A stretch of 64,000 nt of DNA from Chitinophaga fulva (GCF_012927205.1 NZ_JABBGC010000002.1:992001-1056000), one strand, 5' to 3'; counted from the first letter of the stretch, positions 43,601 through 54,300 are shown. The notes: generated by a model not told the origin, from the letters alone. Numbers and translations are program-made.

Positions 43601-45721
43601 ATGTTGCTGAAACAGGTCATTGAGTTTAATGAATTGCTCATGCAACGCCTCCATCGGCATGGAGAAGCCGTAAGGCCCTTCTGCGATGCATTTACCGTAG
43701 TAGTCATTAGGATCTACCGGTGGCAATATCACCGGTGAAATAACAGCAGGGTCGTACAATCCGTAGCCATTCTCTGCGGAGTAAGACAACACATTATTGT
43801 CTTCCGAGAGTTGTGATAATAATATTTCTTCTTTCTGGGAGACGCTTTTCCGCTCTCTGAAGGATGTGACCCAGCCGGTACGTTGCGTAGCGAGACGATT
43901 GCTTTTCTGTAAGCGCAGCGCGATGTCCAGTCCACCGAGGCGTTGTTCGACATCGCCCTGCAGGAGCTTTTCTGTTACCGCTGTCACGATATCGTCCTGT
44001 TGACTGAGCACCATGTCGATCGTTTTGCTTCTGACAGAGGCCCCTTTACGTTTTAGTATATCCGTAAACGTTTCCATTTCCTGCAGGGTAAACTGCTGGC
44101 CATGGAGGGCATTAAATGCGATGGACACCACATATTCGCCTCTGTCCTTCAGCAGACGCAGCGCGAAATTCCGCTGGAACGGTGTCAGTGGTCCTTCTTT
44201 CTCCTGGTCATGGTAACTATATGGCGAATAACCTTTCAGCAGGCTACGGGACAGTTGTTCGCGCAGGGAGACATTCATTTCATCAAAATACCCCAACACA
44301 ATTTCCAGCCTGTCTTCCCGGTCATTGATCATTTTGATCATCGCGTTGAACACATTATTGCGTTCGTATTTGATCGTCAACCATGAAAAAATATTTCCTT
44401 CAAATGTTTTTTCCTTTTCCTTTACCTTCTGAATGATCGCATGGAGCCTGTCGAACATCTCAGGGAAGTAGGTATCGTAGTGGGCTGCATTAAACTGGAC
44501 CTTGTTGTTGATGATCACCACCGCTCTGGCTATTACGGCCAGGTCTGTGTCCAGCAGGCCTTCATAGGCAGCCGGCATGTCCACGTTATAGTAACTGGTT
44601 TCCACGGCGAACTTCAGTGCCAGGGAGCGTTTTTCTGCACTCTTATCTTCCAGCAGTTGAAATACCAGCGGGCGTGTAGCCATTACGTCGAGTACGCCCA
44701 GCGCCCATAGCGCCATGTATACGTCCGTATTGTTCTTACTCTTCATGGCCGCCGGAATCGTGTTGGGGGCTTCGAGGTATTCCAGCCCTTTCTCCAGGAA
44801 AGTGCGGACAGTGGTTTCTTTTTCTGCTTCCCAGAAGAGGCCGGCCCATACGTCCAGTGCCCGGACAACGGACGAGAAGCGGGTCAGCTTATTGTCCAGT
44901 ACTACCTTCAGCATGTATTTCAGCGCGCCTACGGAAGTTTCGTCCAGCGCTTCCATGATGGTTTGCCGCAGCCCTTCCTGCCGCTGTGCAGCGAGGAGCA
45001 GCTTCTCCACCAGTTCCCACGCCGCCTGTTTGTTGCTGGTCAGCAGGGCTTTGATGAGTGCGCGGCTCACCTTCCCTTCCGGGTCTTTATTATAGATAAT
45101 ATCTTCACATGCCTTAAACAGGGACTCATTGCCCAGGTCGATGGCAGCAGACCATATGCGGTATATCACTACGCCAAAAAGATGGCCCTCACAACGTACC
45201 TGTTCTTCCAGGCTCAGGTCAAAACAGGTAAACTCCGTCTTGGGATAATATGAAAACTGATGTGCATACGGGATTGCCTGCCGCAGGAATTCCAGCTGCA
45301 AAACGAAATACACTTCCGGGTCGCTCGGCGCCCGGAAAGAGCGACGGGCATAACCGGTCTGGTACATCAGGTGAGGTGTCTGCTCCCATGCATGTTTAAC
45401 ATAGGCGCCAATTTCCTTACCGAACAGGTATTCCAACAGATTGGCACCTTCCGTGGTGTCCCAGAAACCATTTTTCAGCAGTTCCTCCAGCCGGATATAT
45501 TTTTTGTCTTTATAGGTAATTGCAAATGTCTGAGCATAGCCATTTCTCTTTTCATGCTCCAGTAGTTCATTGAGCATGATCAACACTATTTCGGCTGCGT
45601 CCTTTGTCAGCAGCGGATGCGTGGTTTCGCCATTGTAAACGGCTTTCAGGTCTGTGGCCAGATTTTCGATGTAATGGGGTTTAGTCCTGGTCTTCAGGAA
45701 TTCTTTAACGTCCATGGTCAA
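40688..45721 (-). CDS. Giant DUF4132-domain protein (MolR/YehI-like)
   Basis: 1677 residues, cytoplasmic. The N-terminal two thirds are alpha-helical with HEAT-like pairs (RALIKALLTSNKQAAWELVE, ALKYMLKVVLDNKLTRFSSV, DVYMALWALGVLDVMATRPL). The C-terminal third matches the DUF4132 pattern (KYKKDKKIEELNEYRKTLRE, RIAHSSDLHRAGVWSDYQRY, QPFKQIFRELYVPMEDELKE) and ends with a compact alpha/beta segment (VNGNHATIKGKLGEYSIHLG, LPVHSQHRGRIFLPFVDEDP). The E. coli relatives MolR and YehI have no firmly assigned biochemical role; the family is often patchily distributed. The gene follows two small genes on the same strand and has its own terminator. Confidence 0.85.
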   Translation of the reverse strand: MTMDVKEFLKTRTKPHYIENLATDLKAVYNGETTHPLLTKDAAEIVLIMLNELLEHEKRNGYAQTFAITYKDKKYIRLEELLKNGFWDTTEGANLLEYLFGKEIGAYVKHAWEQTPHLMYQTGYARRSFRAPSDPEVYFVLQLEFLRQAIPYAHQFSYYPKTEFTCFDLSLEEQVRCEGHLFGVVIYRIWSAAIDLGNESLFKACEDIIYNKDPEGKVSRALIKALLTSNKQAAWELVEKLLLAAQRQEGLRQTIMEALDETSVGALKYMLKVVLDNKLTRFSSVVRALDVWAGLFWEAEKETTVRTFLEKGLEYLEAPNTIPAAMKSKNNTDVYMALWALGVLDVMATRPLVFQLLEDKSAEKRSLALKFAVETSYYNVDMPAAYEGLLDTDLAVIARAVVIINNKVQFNAAHYDTYFPEMFDRLHAIIQKVKEKEKTFEGNIFSWLTIKYERNNVFNAMIKMINDREDRLEIVLGYFDEMNVSLREQLSRSLLKGYSPYSYHDQEKEGPLTPFQRNFALRLLKDRGEYVVSIAFNALHGQQFTLQEMETFTDILKRKGASVRSKTIDMVLSQQDDIVTAVTEKLLQGDVEQRLGGLDIALRLQKSNRLATQRTGWVTSFRERKSVSQKEEILLSQLSEDNNVLSYSAENGYGLYDPAVISPVILPPVDPNDYYGKCIAEGPYGFSMPMEALHEQFIKLNDLFQQHATYEYEVENYDNSKSMVLLGNSFQNCKIYTYKFASNEEQYAHFPLPEVWEGWYQESGFTPRDIFILTSLMVDMYDTEDEMKGGSIMKPYQPTYEEVIPVALRGDRRYKYNDPVLKVTNALQLIHPFEQRAEFLLGGCKRVFNALTPEMLQFQQKGYYGLTGWQSSTQLERFLSFLYTVPTEKQPLEDCWNLYHWRQFSGLPELAARYLPPLPVFINAFEAGIISESEMYRGLISVENMRTLSGSRKGKNKDNYFEQHPFLEKMFVKVREHFLDIELKRGDSGTPVTNMVQVLGAIYGVKRFGEIWAGLGKTTLNRGYIYTYNTDAMSKQKIFSLLLKCCFPLPEDTQELFDETVKKVKLTEAQLIEAAVYAPQWQKFVSQHLDWKGLDSAIWWMHAHTKSAGNEQNAEAESEIARYSAVDLQDFKDGAVDKDWFVKAYKELGKQRWPIVYEAAKFISDGNAHRRARLYADVITGDLKIKEVTQKVKEKRDQDYLRLYGLIPLSKTNPEKDVLARYEYLQQFKKESRQFGAQKQSSEALALRIAMENLARNAGYADPQRLTWAMETRQVQGILSKETQVQYDDVTIGLVIDEEGQADVVAFKGDKQLKAVPPKYKKDKKIEELNEYRKTLREQFRRSRKGLEDAMVRGDVFSFEEISTLFDHPVIAKHLEKLVFITDKANGFYHSGSLVDAKGKATKLTAKDAIRIAHSSDLHRAGVWSDYQRYCFEKSVQQPFKQIFRELYVPMEDELKEVSVSRRYAGHQVQPTQTAALLKTRGWKVDYEEGLQKVFHKEGFVAKIYAMADWFSPAEVESPTLETIKFHDLKTYTPVAFKDISPLIFSEVMRDLDLVVSVAHVGGVDPEASHSSIEMRKVLLEETLRLFKLSNVKVNGNHATIKGKLGEYSIHLGSAVVHQLPGRYISILPVHSQHRGRIFLPFVDEDPKSAELISKVLLLARDHEIQDPTVLEQLSRN

Positions 45722-45775
45722 ACAAATTAAGGTATGGTAATCGGGTTAAAAAATGAATGTCGGCATAAGTGATTT

Positions 45776-46201
45776 TTACCAGAAACTACCGGCGAGGAAG
45801 GTCAGCCGGATGAAGGTGATCACGGTTTCGGGATGTAGTACAAAGGTACGATCAAGCCCCTGTAACTCCTCCTCATCGGCAAAAACAGCGTACAGGCCAT
45901 CTTCGTAGGCCAGCATGGCTGTCTCCTGCGCTTTGGCCAGATCGGCTTTATTTTCATTGTAAATACTGCCAAAACCCACCTTTCCGGTGCCGGCCTGGTC
46001 GGCAATTTGTTCTTTGGAGAGAAAGGGCAAAAGATTTTTCTCTAAAGGTTTGTCGTTATAGGCAGTCACCTGTTGTTTGACAACAGCTGCCAGCAAGGCG
46101 CGGAGTGACGGGTTAACGGGCAAATCATCTATGACAATCTTTTGTTTCTCTATCAGTGCATGTTTTCTGCCAGCTTGCCTGGCATTAATAATCAGGTCCA
46201 T
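45776..46201 (-). CDS. Hypothetical small protein upstream of DUF4132
   Basis: 141 residues, cytoplasmic. Recognisable segments include MDLIINARQAGRKHALIEKQ, NPSLRALLAAVVKQQVTAYN and a C-terminal alpha/beta part (AYEDGLYAVFADEEELQGLD, FVLHPETVITFIRLTFLAGS). Its stop lies 54 bases before the DUF4132 start on the same strand, so the two are likely cotranscribed. I cannot name the family with confidence and infer only a functional link to the DUF4132 protein. Confidence 0.65.
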   Translation of the reverse strand: MDLIINARQAGRKHALIEKQKIVIDDLPVNPSLRALLAAVVKQQVTAYNDKPLEKNLLPFLSKEQIADQAGTGKVGFGSIYNENKADLAKAQETAMLAYEDGLYAVFADEEELQGLDRTFVLHPETVITFIRLTFLAGSFW

Positions 46202-46270
46202 TCTATAGTCTTATCGGTACACAAACAAAGTTCAATAGCGAAGATAGGAATACCCATGGAACATCAAAAG

Positions 46271-46660
46271 TTATTTTTTAACGGTCCACCAGGGCTGTAA
46301 GACCAGCCAGATCAGTGCGGGCAACAGGTGCATGGGCGCTGTCAGGCCGGGGAACAGCTCCGGCGCGGGTATGTCCAGCGGCAGGCTTACCCCGAAAGGA
46401 ATACCGGCACTGAGTACTGAAAATACCACCAGCCAACCGTTGAAACTGCGGGGCACCTGTCCTTTCCAACGCTCCAACAGCCAGCAGGCCAGCATGATCA
46501 CCATGGCGCCCCCCATATTAGCGCTGATGATGGCCGTTACCGGCGCCACCCGGGAGAAATCCACTCCCAGCGCCGCCTGGTAAAAGACAGCATACCCCAC
46601 GGACAGTGCTGCCGCGATCAGGCCAGTGGCGATGCCACACCAAAAAAGTACTGGCCGCAT
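46271..46660 (-). CDS. Four-helix membrane protein, unknown
   Basis: 129 residues with four hydrophobic helices (PVLFWCGIATGLIAAALSVG, IISANMGGAMVIMLACWLL, WLVVFSVLSAGIPFGVSL, LLPALIWLVLQPWW). The plan resembles DUF6069-like four-helix proteins, but this assignment is tentative. The start abuts the stop of the YceI gene (1 base apart), indicating a shared transcript. Confidence 0.7.
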   Translation of the reverse strand: MRPVLFWCGIATGLIAAALSVGYAVFYQAALGVDFSRVAPVTAIISANMGGAMVIMLACWLLERWKGQVPRSFNGWLVVFSVLSAGIPFGVSLPLDIPAPELFPGLTAPMHLLPALIWLVLQPWWTVKK

Positions 46661-46661
46661 A

Positions 46662-47198
46662 TTACCTGGCGGTAACGGGAACGGTTACTGTAAGATGGGT
46701 ATAATCTGATTCGTCGCCCCGGGGAGTGGTAATACCAAAGTCGCCCCTATTGACTTTAAACGATCCCTGAAATACGCCCTTATCGCCGTTACGTGTGAAA
46801 GTAAAAGGAATGGTGAACGGTTTTTTAATGCCGTGCATATCGAGGGTGCCTTTAGCATCGTAGCCGGTAGCGGTTTTCACTACCTCGGAAGAAACAAAGT
46901 GAATATAGGGGTACTTGTCCACATCAAACCATTTCTCACCACGGGCGTGGCGGTTTTTAAGGCCGTTACCGGTATTGATGGAAGACACATCGACCAGCAC
47001 ATCTAACTTTGCGGAAGCAGGGTCCTTTTCATCAAATACCACCGTGCCTTTCATGGATTCAAAGGCGCCATCCGCATACTTGCCGGTGAATTTAATGGAA
47101 TATCCGCTGCTGATTTTCCAGTTCTGGGTGGTGATAAAGGTAAAAGCAGCCATCAGCATTACCAGCAAGGCAGCTGCCGGGTAAAGGATCTTTTTCAT
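46662..47198 (-). CDS. YceI-family periplasmic lipid-binding-like protein
   Basis: 178 residues from Met at 47198, chosen because it starts a clean signal peptide (MKKILYPAAALLVMLMAAFT); a longer reading adds nine residues without support. YceI lipocalin-like barrel: WKISSGYSIKFTGKYADGAF, FESMKGTVVFDEKDP, SSINTGNGLKNRHARGEKWF, DVDKYPYIHFVSSEVV, GTLDMHGIKKPFTIPFTFTR and FGITTPRGDESDYTHLTVTV. YceI-type proteins bind isoprenoid lipids in the periplasm and are stress-linked in other bacteria. It probably forms a short operon with the membrane protein downstream. Confidence 0.92.
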   Translation of the reverse strand: MKKILYPAAALLVMLMAAFTFITTQNWKISSGYSIKFTGKYADGAFESMKGTVVFDEKDPASAKLDVLVDVSSINTGNGLKNRHARGEKWFDVDKYPYIHFVSSEVVKTATGYDAKGTLDMHGIKKPFTIPFTFTRNGDKGVFQGSFKVNRGDFGITTPRGDESDYTHLTVTVPVTAR

Positions 47199-47230
47199 GA
47201 GTAACAGTTTGTGTTTGCAGGGCAAAAATA

Positions 47231-47257
47231 AAGCCGGCTTTGTATCAAAGCCGGCTT
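47231..47257 (-). terminator. Perfect terminator closing the four-gene 47-62 kb operon
   Basis: aagccggctttg (47231-47242), loop tat, caaagccggctt (47246-47257), followed on the minus strand by tatttttg. It lies 23 bases beyond the stop of the beta-propeller gene (47281), marking the end of the operon that begins at 62159. Confidence 0.92.
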
Positions 47258-47280
47258 AAAGTTACGTGATTTATAAGAGT

Positions 47281-48342
47281 TTAGCCCTGTTCGTAGATAT
47301 AGAGCACATTGTTGCTGTCTGCCACAAACAGGTAACGGCTACCAGCCAGTGGCGCGTCCCGCAACGTTGCCCGGGGAGCGATGGGCACCTCTTCCTGCCA
47401 GATAACAGCCTCCTGATGCACATCAAAAACACCGATGCAGTTAAGATCTTTTCCGCCCACGCTGGCGGTGTATAACAGCTGTTCTCCCTCCTTGCGGCTG
47501 GCAAAAACATTCAGCTCCCGGCCTGTATTGTCGAGCAACGGATATTGCAACACTACAGCGCTTTGGGAAATGGGGTCTATATAACTGAACGCCCGTCCCT
47601 GCAGCACGTATCTCTTTCCATCGAACATACCGCCCCAGACAGGCCCCGCGAATGGAAACACGGCAGCATGCCCTTTTGCATCTGTCACTACGGTTATCTC
47701 CCATTTTACAGCACCGGTATGAATATCCACCGCTACTATCCTGTTGTTGTTAACCAACGCGACAATGACCTCCTCATTGGCCATCAACAGGTAGTAGAAA
47801 GCGTTTTTATATCGCTCTTTGTCCGGTACTTTGTCCAGATAACCGGGATCAAAATCTATTAACTCATCGTGCTCTCCTGTTGCCAGTGATAACCGGTTGA
47901 TGATATTAAAGCGGACATTATAGCTGTCTTTTCGCAGGTAATACAGCTTGTCTCCCACTATCAGGTGCTGGTTGCCCAGCGCGATATCTTTTCGCCAGAC
48001 TTCCTTCCCCGCAGCGTTTAACCGTATCAGTTGGTTAGGCCGCTGGCTTCTGTCCGTAATCAATAAGTCTTCCCCAAGTTGCACGTCCGGGAAAAGCCTC
48101 CCTCCTATTATCTGTAGCGTACCATCGGGCTGCAATACCGTCAGGGAACCGTTGCAGTTTAATATCCGGTTATTCCCGGATGTAAAAACAGGATGGCAAT
48201 CCTGTACATCACCAATGAGCCTGCGTTGTGTCAGGTCTGTTTTATTCATCTCCCATAATGCCCCTTCCTTGTAGATGTACAGGCATTCCGCACTGTCACT
48301 GATAATATTAATACCGGGCAATTGTGCTGTTAGTCTAAACAT
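47281..48342 (-). CDS. Leaderless beta-propeller protein, candidate immunity partner
   Basis: 353 residues with no signal peptide or membrane segment. A PQQ/WD40-like propeller is suggested by repeated strand patterns ending in short turns: AECLYIYKEGALWEMNKTDL, NGSLTVLQPDGTLQIIG, LIRLNAAGKEVWRKDIALGN, VGDKLYYLRKDSYNVRFNII, NNRIVAVDIHTGAVKWEITV and RYLFVADSNNVLYIYEQG. The start codon overlaps the stop of the 2191-residue gene (TAATG), so translation is coupled. Being cytoplasmic and tied to a secreted protein with a nuclease-like C-terminus, it is a plausible immunity protein. The alternative is an accessory or chaperone role. Propeller folds are uncommon among known immunity proteins. Confidence 0.75.
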   Translation of the reverse strand: MFRLTAQLPGINIISDSAECLYIYKEGALWEMNKTDLTQRRLIGDVQDCHPVFTSGNNRILNCNGSLTVLQPDGTLQIIGGRLFPDVQLGEDLLITDRSQRPNQLIRLNAAGKEVWRKDIALGNQHLIVGDKLYYLRKDSYNVRFNIINRLSLATGEHDELIDFDPGYLDKVPDKERYKNAFYYLLMANEEVIVALVNNNRIVAVDIHTGAVKWEITVVTDAKGHAAVFPFAGPVWGGMFDGKRYVLQGRAFSYIDPISQSAVVLQYPLLDNTGRELNVFASRKEGEQLLYTASVGGKDLNCIGVFDVHQEAVIWQEEVPIAPRATLRDAPLAGSRYLFVADSNNVLYIYEQG

Positions 48343-51300
48343 TATTCTGCTTTAACAAAATTATAAACCGGGCTGTTAAGATCCTCCACAGCATCCGCAA
48401 AATCATCTTCATTCAGGCCAAACAAAGCCTGCATCCTGGCTGCGCCGAGGCCGTCGTTATCCTCTGTGCTGCCATACCATTTTCTGAAATGTTCCCTCAG
48501 CGTCAGCCTGATAATTTCTTTCGCTTTGGTGTGGGTCATTCTCCTGCCATCGAACATATAGTTAAGATGGTCCAGCGTTTGGACCTTCCTTAAATACGCC
48601 CCCATCTGTCTTCCAAAAGCCTTGCGCTTGCTGGCCCCGCCATTAAAGAAATTCCGCACGGTTGTCTCCCCCCAGCTTTTGAATTCAAAATAATGATCGC
48701 CGGCGGCTCCCATTACCTTGATATCGTACTTGCATTTGGTCCTTGTTCCTTGCGCCACCTCTTCTACTGCCAGCGCATCTTCTTCCGCTTCGTCCTCATC
48801 TGGTCCGTCCAGTTTCCTGTCAAATCTCAGCGTACCGGCAAAACGACCCTGCAGCGCTCTCAGAATGCGTAGCTGGTAAGCAGCTCCATACACTGTCCTG
48901 ATCGCGTTAACCTGTTTCAGGTCTGCCCACAGCCCTGCGAAATTATAATTATCCGAAAAATATTTGAAATCCAGGATATATTCTTTCAGCGGCTGTATAA
49001 ACGCTCCTGGTTTATTATCACAGGTACCGCACGGCAATCCTTTGTTGGCAAACAAGGCAGTCTTTAATCCGCTCTCACCACCCACATTGGTCTGGAAATT
49101 TGTATCAGTCCATGCGGTCCGGAGCGCATCCAGCGCGGGGTAGTCCACCTCATAGTTTTTGGACGTGCTGCTTTTGGCCTGACGTACCAGTTTCCAGGCA
49201 GCCATTATACCTGCATTGAGGTCCCTCACATGAGAGGTTATATGCGCCTGTTTTTCTGAAGTAGCCACGATTTCGTCGAGGAAAACATCCAGGTCAGCTG
49301 CATTCATTTTATCGTCCAGCAGATAATTCAGCACTTCATTAACCTTGGCAGCCGGCAGCTCCCTGCACAACTTATCAACGCCAGCTCCGCGTAACGGCGC
49401 TTTGGCCAGCAGCCGTTCAAATTTCCTGCAGACTTCCTGACTATGTCTTGTACAGAGTTTACATTCTCTCCGGTTCAGGATATCGACAGCTGTACCCGGT
49501 GTTACGTAGATGATCCTTTCCTGGCCATCCGGCATAACGGCGGTCATTACTTCGGGCTCTGCTTCTGCATTCACCGCTGCTTTCGCTGCTGACACGTAAA
49601 CACGGACCGATAGCTTCTCAGTAAATTCCGCAGGCTTCATTTTTGCCACCAGGCCAAACTCCGCCTCCAATGCCTTGGCTGATATCTGTGCATCGCTGGT
49701 AGCAGCATGAAGAATACCTTCAGCCGCCAATCTCCTCGTGAGGTCGACACCTTCTTGTTTGACCAATACGGCTGTGGTGGCAGCTGAGTAGCCGGGTATT
49801 TTGGGCGGAGACGGTTTTGGGGTATACACGATGAAGTCACTTTCAAAACTGCCGTTTTCCATGCCCATTTTAAAGGCGGCCCCGATAGACTCCTCAGCAA
49901 TATTGGTAACATCGGCTGCTGCTTCGAGTCCATTGTCCTGCAGCGCAGCTTTAGTTACTTTATTAAACAACTTCGAGTTCTTAATAGAAAAAGTCAGTTT
50001 GGAAGCCTGGGCCACGGTCAGCGTTTTCAGCTGCTGCCAGGTATTCGCCAGGTTTTTCAGCGACGATGCTGTGAGGTCCAGCGTACCCCGGACGCTATTG
50101 CCGGTAGCGCTGAGACGACTCAATTGTTTGAGCTTCCCAGTACCCCATACAGAAAGATTATAGCCGTCCAGTCCCAATGCGGCATAGTCCACGGTAGCTT
50201 TTAATTTATCCCACGCTTCATAGAAATCCCTGTTCAACGCATATGCCTGCGGGGTCAGGTTATTTTTCTCCACCTGTATCGCGAAGTCTGCGGCAGACAC
50301 AATAGCGCTTACCCTGGATACTACCTGCGTAGCCCTGGCGGCAGCCGTAGCGATCATGGACAGGGAAGAGCCGCCGGATTCGGGCGCCAGCAATATTGCC
50401 GCCGCCACCGTCATAGCGTCGCACACCTGCCGGAGCCTGCGATCGTTTGTGGTACGTGATATGTCTTTATTATATACCACGGCCATATAGGCAGGCAGGA
50501 TGTATTTGTCCCCAGCAGTGATACCAAGTTCATGATAGTTGGACACAGCCATCATCGTCATCGGTTCAAACGGGTCCATCACCTCATCGTATGACACCGG
50601 AATTTCAGGGCTGTAGTAACCGCTGCCGGCTGCAGAGAAGGTCGGGTAGACATTACGCATGGTATAATCCTGTGTCAGGAGGATTTTACCATTGGAAGAC
50701 AAAGTTGCGTCCCCTTCCCGTTTCACCGAATATTCATAATAATGCAGTACAGGATTGGAATTGGAACCAAAGCCGACCAGATATTCCTGTTCGCCAGGGC
50801 AATATGGAATGGAATCGAGACCAAACATGCCCGTATAATGTTGTTTGACCTGAGGCTTGATACCCAGGCTCGCGAAATTCTCCGCGATCCACGGGTTGAT
50901 TTCGTCAAATACATCCCGCACATCTTCATATCCTACACCGTTAAATTTCTTCAGTGCCTGTTCCCACAATGTGCGTAACCATTGATAGTTATTGGTCATG
51001 AGACCATTTTTCAGCAAAGCTCCCCTGTCAGTTTTCGGTGTTGTTTTGAACAGGTCCAGCAGAATAAAATGACCATCATCAGAGGTGTACCAGGCAGGAT
51101 CAGTATACCAATAATCGTTATTCATGCCTGGTGACAACAGCTGATTGAGAATATACGACCTGTCTGACAGACTCAGTTGCATCAATGCGCATGGTGAATA
51201 GTTCTTTTTAATCAGATCGCGGATAACCTCAGCCGTTGCCTTGGCCTGCACGGCTTTATGTACAACGTCCAACAACATCGATTTCCCATCGGCAATTTTC

Positions 51301-54300
51301 GCCATTTCAGCCAGCGTCTTCTCTCTGATGGTCTGATACAGTTTATATCCACCGTCCATTCCCTGTGTAGGACCATAAACTACCTTCCGGAGCGACGCTT
51401 CCGCCAGGGACATGTCCCATTGTTCTCCCAAACAGTCTGCAAAAGCCAACAGGTCTTCCTTCTTCAGGTTGGCAATAGTGTAGAAGGTCATATAATCCTT
51501 CACCGGGCTCTTTTCATTCAGTACATCCAGCAAGAAGCTACTGATTGAACCTCCGTCTTTGCCCTTGTAGCGGAATGCTACGGTACCACTGCTAAACGCC
51601 AGACCGAAAGCATCCAGCTCCATCAGTTCACCAGCCACTTTCTTTCTCTCCAATACTTCTCTCATACTGTTTTCGTCCAACAGGAAGTTGAGGTCAACAA
51701 CGGAGAAGTCACTTACGTTAACAGGAGATTTCGGTTTAAAGCGGGAAGCATAGGTAATAAACTTGCCTTCCTTTACACCAAGGAATACCGCGATACCAGT
51801 GTCTGCACCCAATGTCTTGGAAACATCGTCCTTGTATACGCTGCCTTCCGCATTCAAATAACCATTAAACCTGTTAGCGCTGAAATTAACGGCATAGCGC
51901 ACCTGTTTAACATCGAAGGACAACAGTGCACCCAGCGGCACCAGGTCTTCCGTCGGTTGATTTGTGTCCACTTTATCTTTGACCTTATAGAAGGTCCGGT
52001 CGAGCGTGGAGAACGAGAGATTGGCAGCATCCTCCGGCAATGTAACTTTAGTTCCCGCCGGTGTCAGGAAGGTATAGGTATTGGAAGGTTTGTTGATGAA
52101 TTTCTCAAACACCTTCACACTGCCGAATGACACCTGCTGTTGTTCCTGGTCATTTTCAAAAATGCCCCATACGTGGCCCGGATCATGCACCACGTCCCAC
52201 TGGTATTTCAACAGCGAGTAGCCGTTGCTGTAATCCATCAGGTTATCGGTGGAGCGTATGTCCAGCCCGATGCCGGCGCTGAACGTATGCTCCAGCGTAT
52301 AGGCGCCGTGACCGGTTTCGTGAGCCACTGTACGGCCAATGCTTTCAACCGAAGCGCCTTTGGCAAAGATGAAACCGAACTGGCTCTGGCGCGGCATTTT
52401 ACCTTGAAGGTCACCATCATTCAACGCGGCCTCATTTACCACAAACAGATAGCTGGTATTATTATCTATCTTATGATCTTTACTGTAAGCCTTGCGCATG
52501 GCTTTCTCCTCACCGGTAAAGCCATTACCCAGGAAGGAACTGTGGCTGTCCTGCAACAGGCTGTCCTTGTTCAGGTCCCAGGCTCTGTTATCGCGGAAAC
52601 TCTCATCAACTGTCACGGTATAGGTAACGCCTATTTTTTCATAGGCATCTTTCAGCGCTTTTTCCACGGCTTCCTGCTGTATAGTGGCTTTGCCTACAGG
52701 GATGAGCATTACCTGTTTTTGTTTGGGCGCGTAGCTGGCCACCAGCAGCTTGCCCATGCTGATGTTTTTACCACCTTTGGCGTACACCGCATATATTTCC
52801 TGTGCATCGCCCGCAGGGCCGCCCGTAAGGGTAATGACAAAACCTTCCGGTGATGGGGAAGACGGGTACACAATGCCTTTACCACTTACAAATTTGATTT
52901 TGCTGGTATCGATGTCTTTTCCTCCTGACAACGTAGCGATCACCTGGTCCTGTTCTCCTGGCAGGATAGCCTTGGCAGCTACACGGTAACGGCCGTCCGC
53001 CAGTTTCTCATAGCTGCTGTCGAGTACCGGTTTGCCGTAATAATTGTCCTTCCAGGCATCGAAAGCATATTTGCTGTTTTTGCCGGAGAAGGTAAACATA
53101 CCATTGCTCAGGTCCAGCGTATTGAGCGCTGCCAGTGCACCCGGGTTGCCGGCGAGACTCTTATCCCGTGTACCCGCTGACGTTACCTTGCCATTTTTAT
53201 CTACGTTGTAAAGGTTACCATCCGTGTCTTCTATCACCAGCGGCAGGCCTTTACCTTTGTCTTTATAGTTAACGGTTTCAGACTGACCGGTATTGGAGTC
53301 GGTAAACGTGATAGTACCGTCTTCTGTATTGACTTTGATGCTTTCCTTGGTGAACAGGTGCAGTTTGGTAACGATGTCCGGTACCACATCGCCTGTTTTC
53401 ACCTGGCCTACATCGTCGCCTCCACGTTGGTTTTTCTGTTCATCGCTGATGAACTTATCGATGCCTTCCGTCACGGCCTGCATCTCTCCGCGGGTCACCA
53501 CCATGTCTGTATTGACGCTGATTTGTTTGAACTGCACCAGCATACCACCGCCAAATCCGGGAGTGACTACCTTACCCCGACCGCTATATACGCCGTCGCC
53601 ACCGGAGATGTCGCTTACCAGTACATCAAAATGCCCGATGCGGAAAATAGCGCCGCGGGCGGCAGAAGGCAGCGGCGTATTGTTTTGCGGCGCCTGTAAC
53701 AATGCAGGGTCGCCGCAGGTGAATGTACGCAACGGTTTAGTCGTTACCGTTACCACATCACTGAAGGGGCCATAAACGCCGGTTACCCGCCATTGCAGGC
53801 GGGCCTCGTAGCTGCGGCCCGGCTCCAGGCTATGTACGTTGAGCGCGGTATCCGTTGGTGATTCCGAGGTTTGCCAATCGTATTCCACGCCGTCTTTTTT
53901 GACAGCGCGATATTGCACCCGGTAAGTCTCCACCCGGTAAGCCGCACTGGCCGGTGCTGCCGCCCATTGCAGCTTCATCGTCCTTTCTCCCGTGGCTTCG
54001 CCAGACAATTTCGGTTTGCTGATTTTATTCGTCTCGAAGGGGTTGTTACCCAGATAAGTAAAGCGGCAGCTCTGGCTTAGACCCTGATTACTGAACATAT
54101 CGCGGCCGCTTTTATCACGCGCCTGCACTATCCAGACGTATTCCATACTGTCTGTCAGCGCCGGTTCACCGGGGCCATAAGGGATCGTGGTATTATCTGT
54201 GGTGATGGTATAAATTGGCCGGGTACTGCGTACGATATAATCCGGATTACTGTTTTTCGGTTTGATCTCATAAAGGGAGAAGATATACTCCGTACCACCT

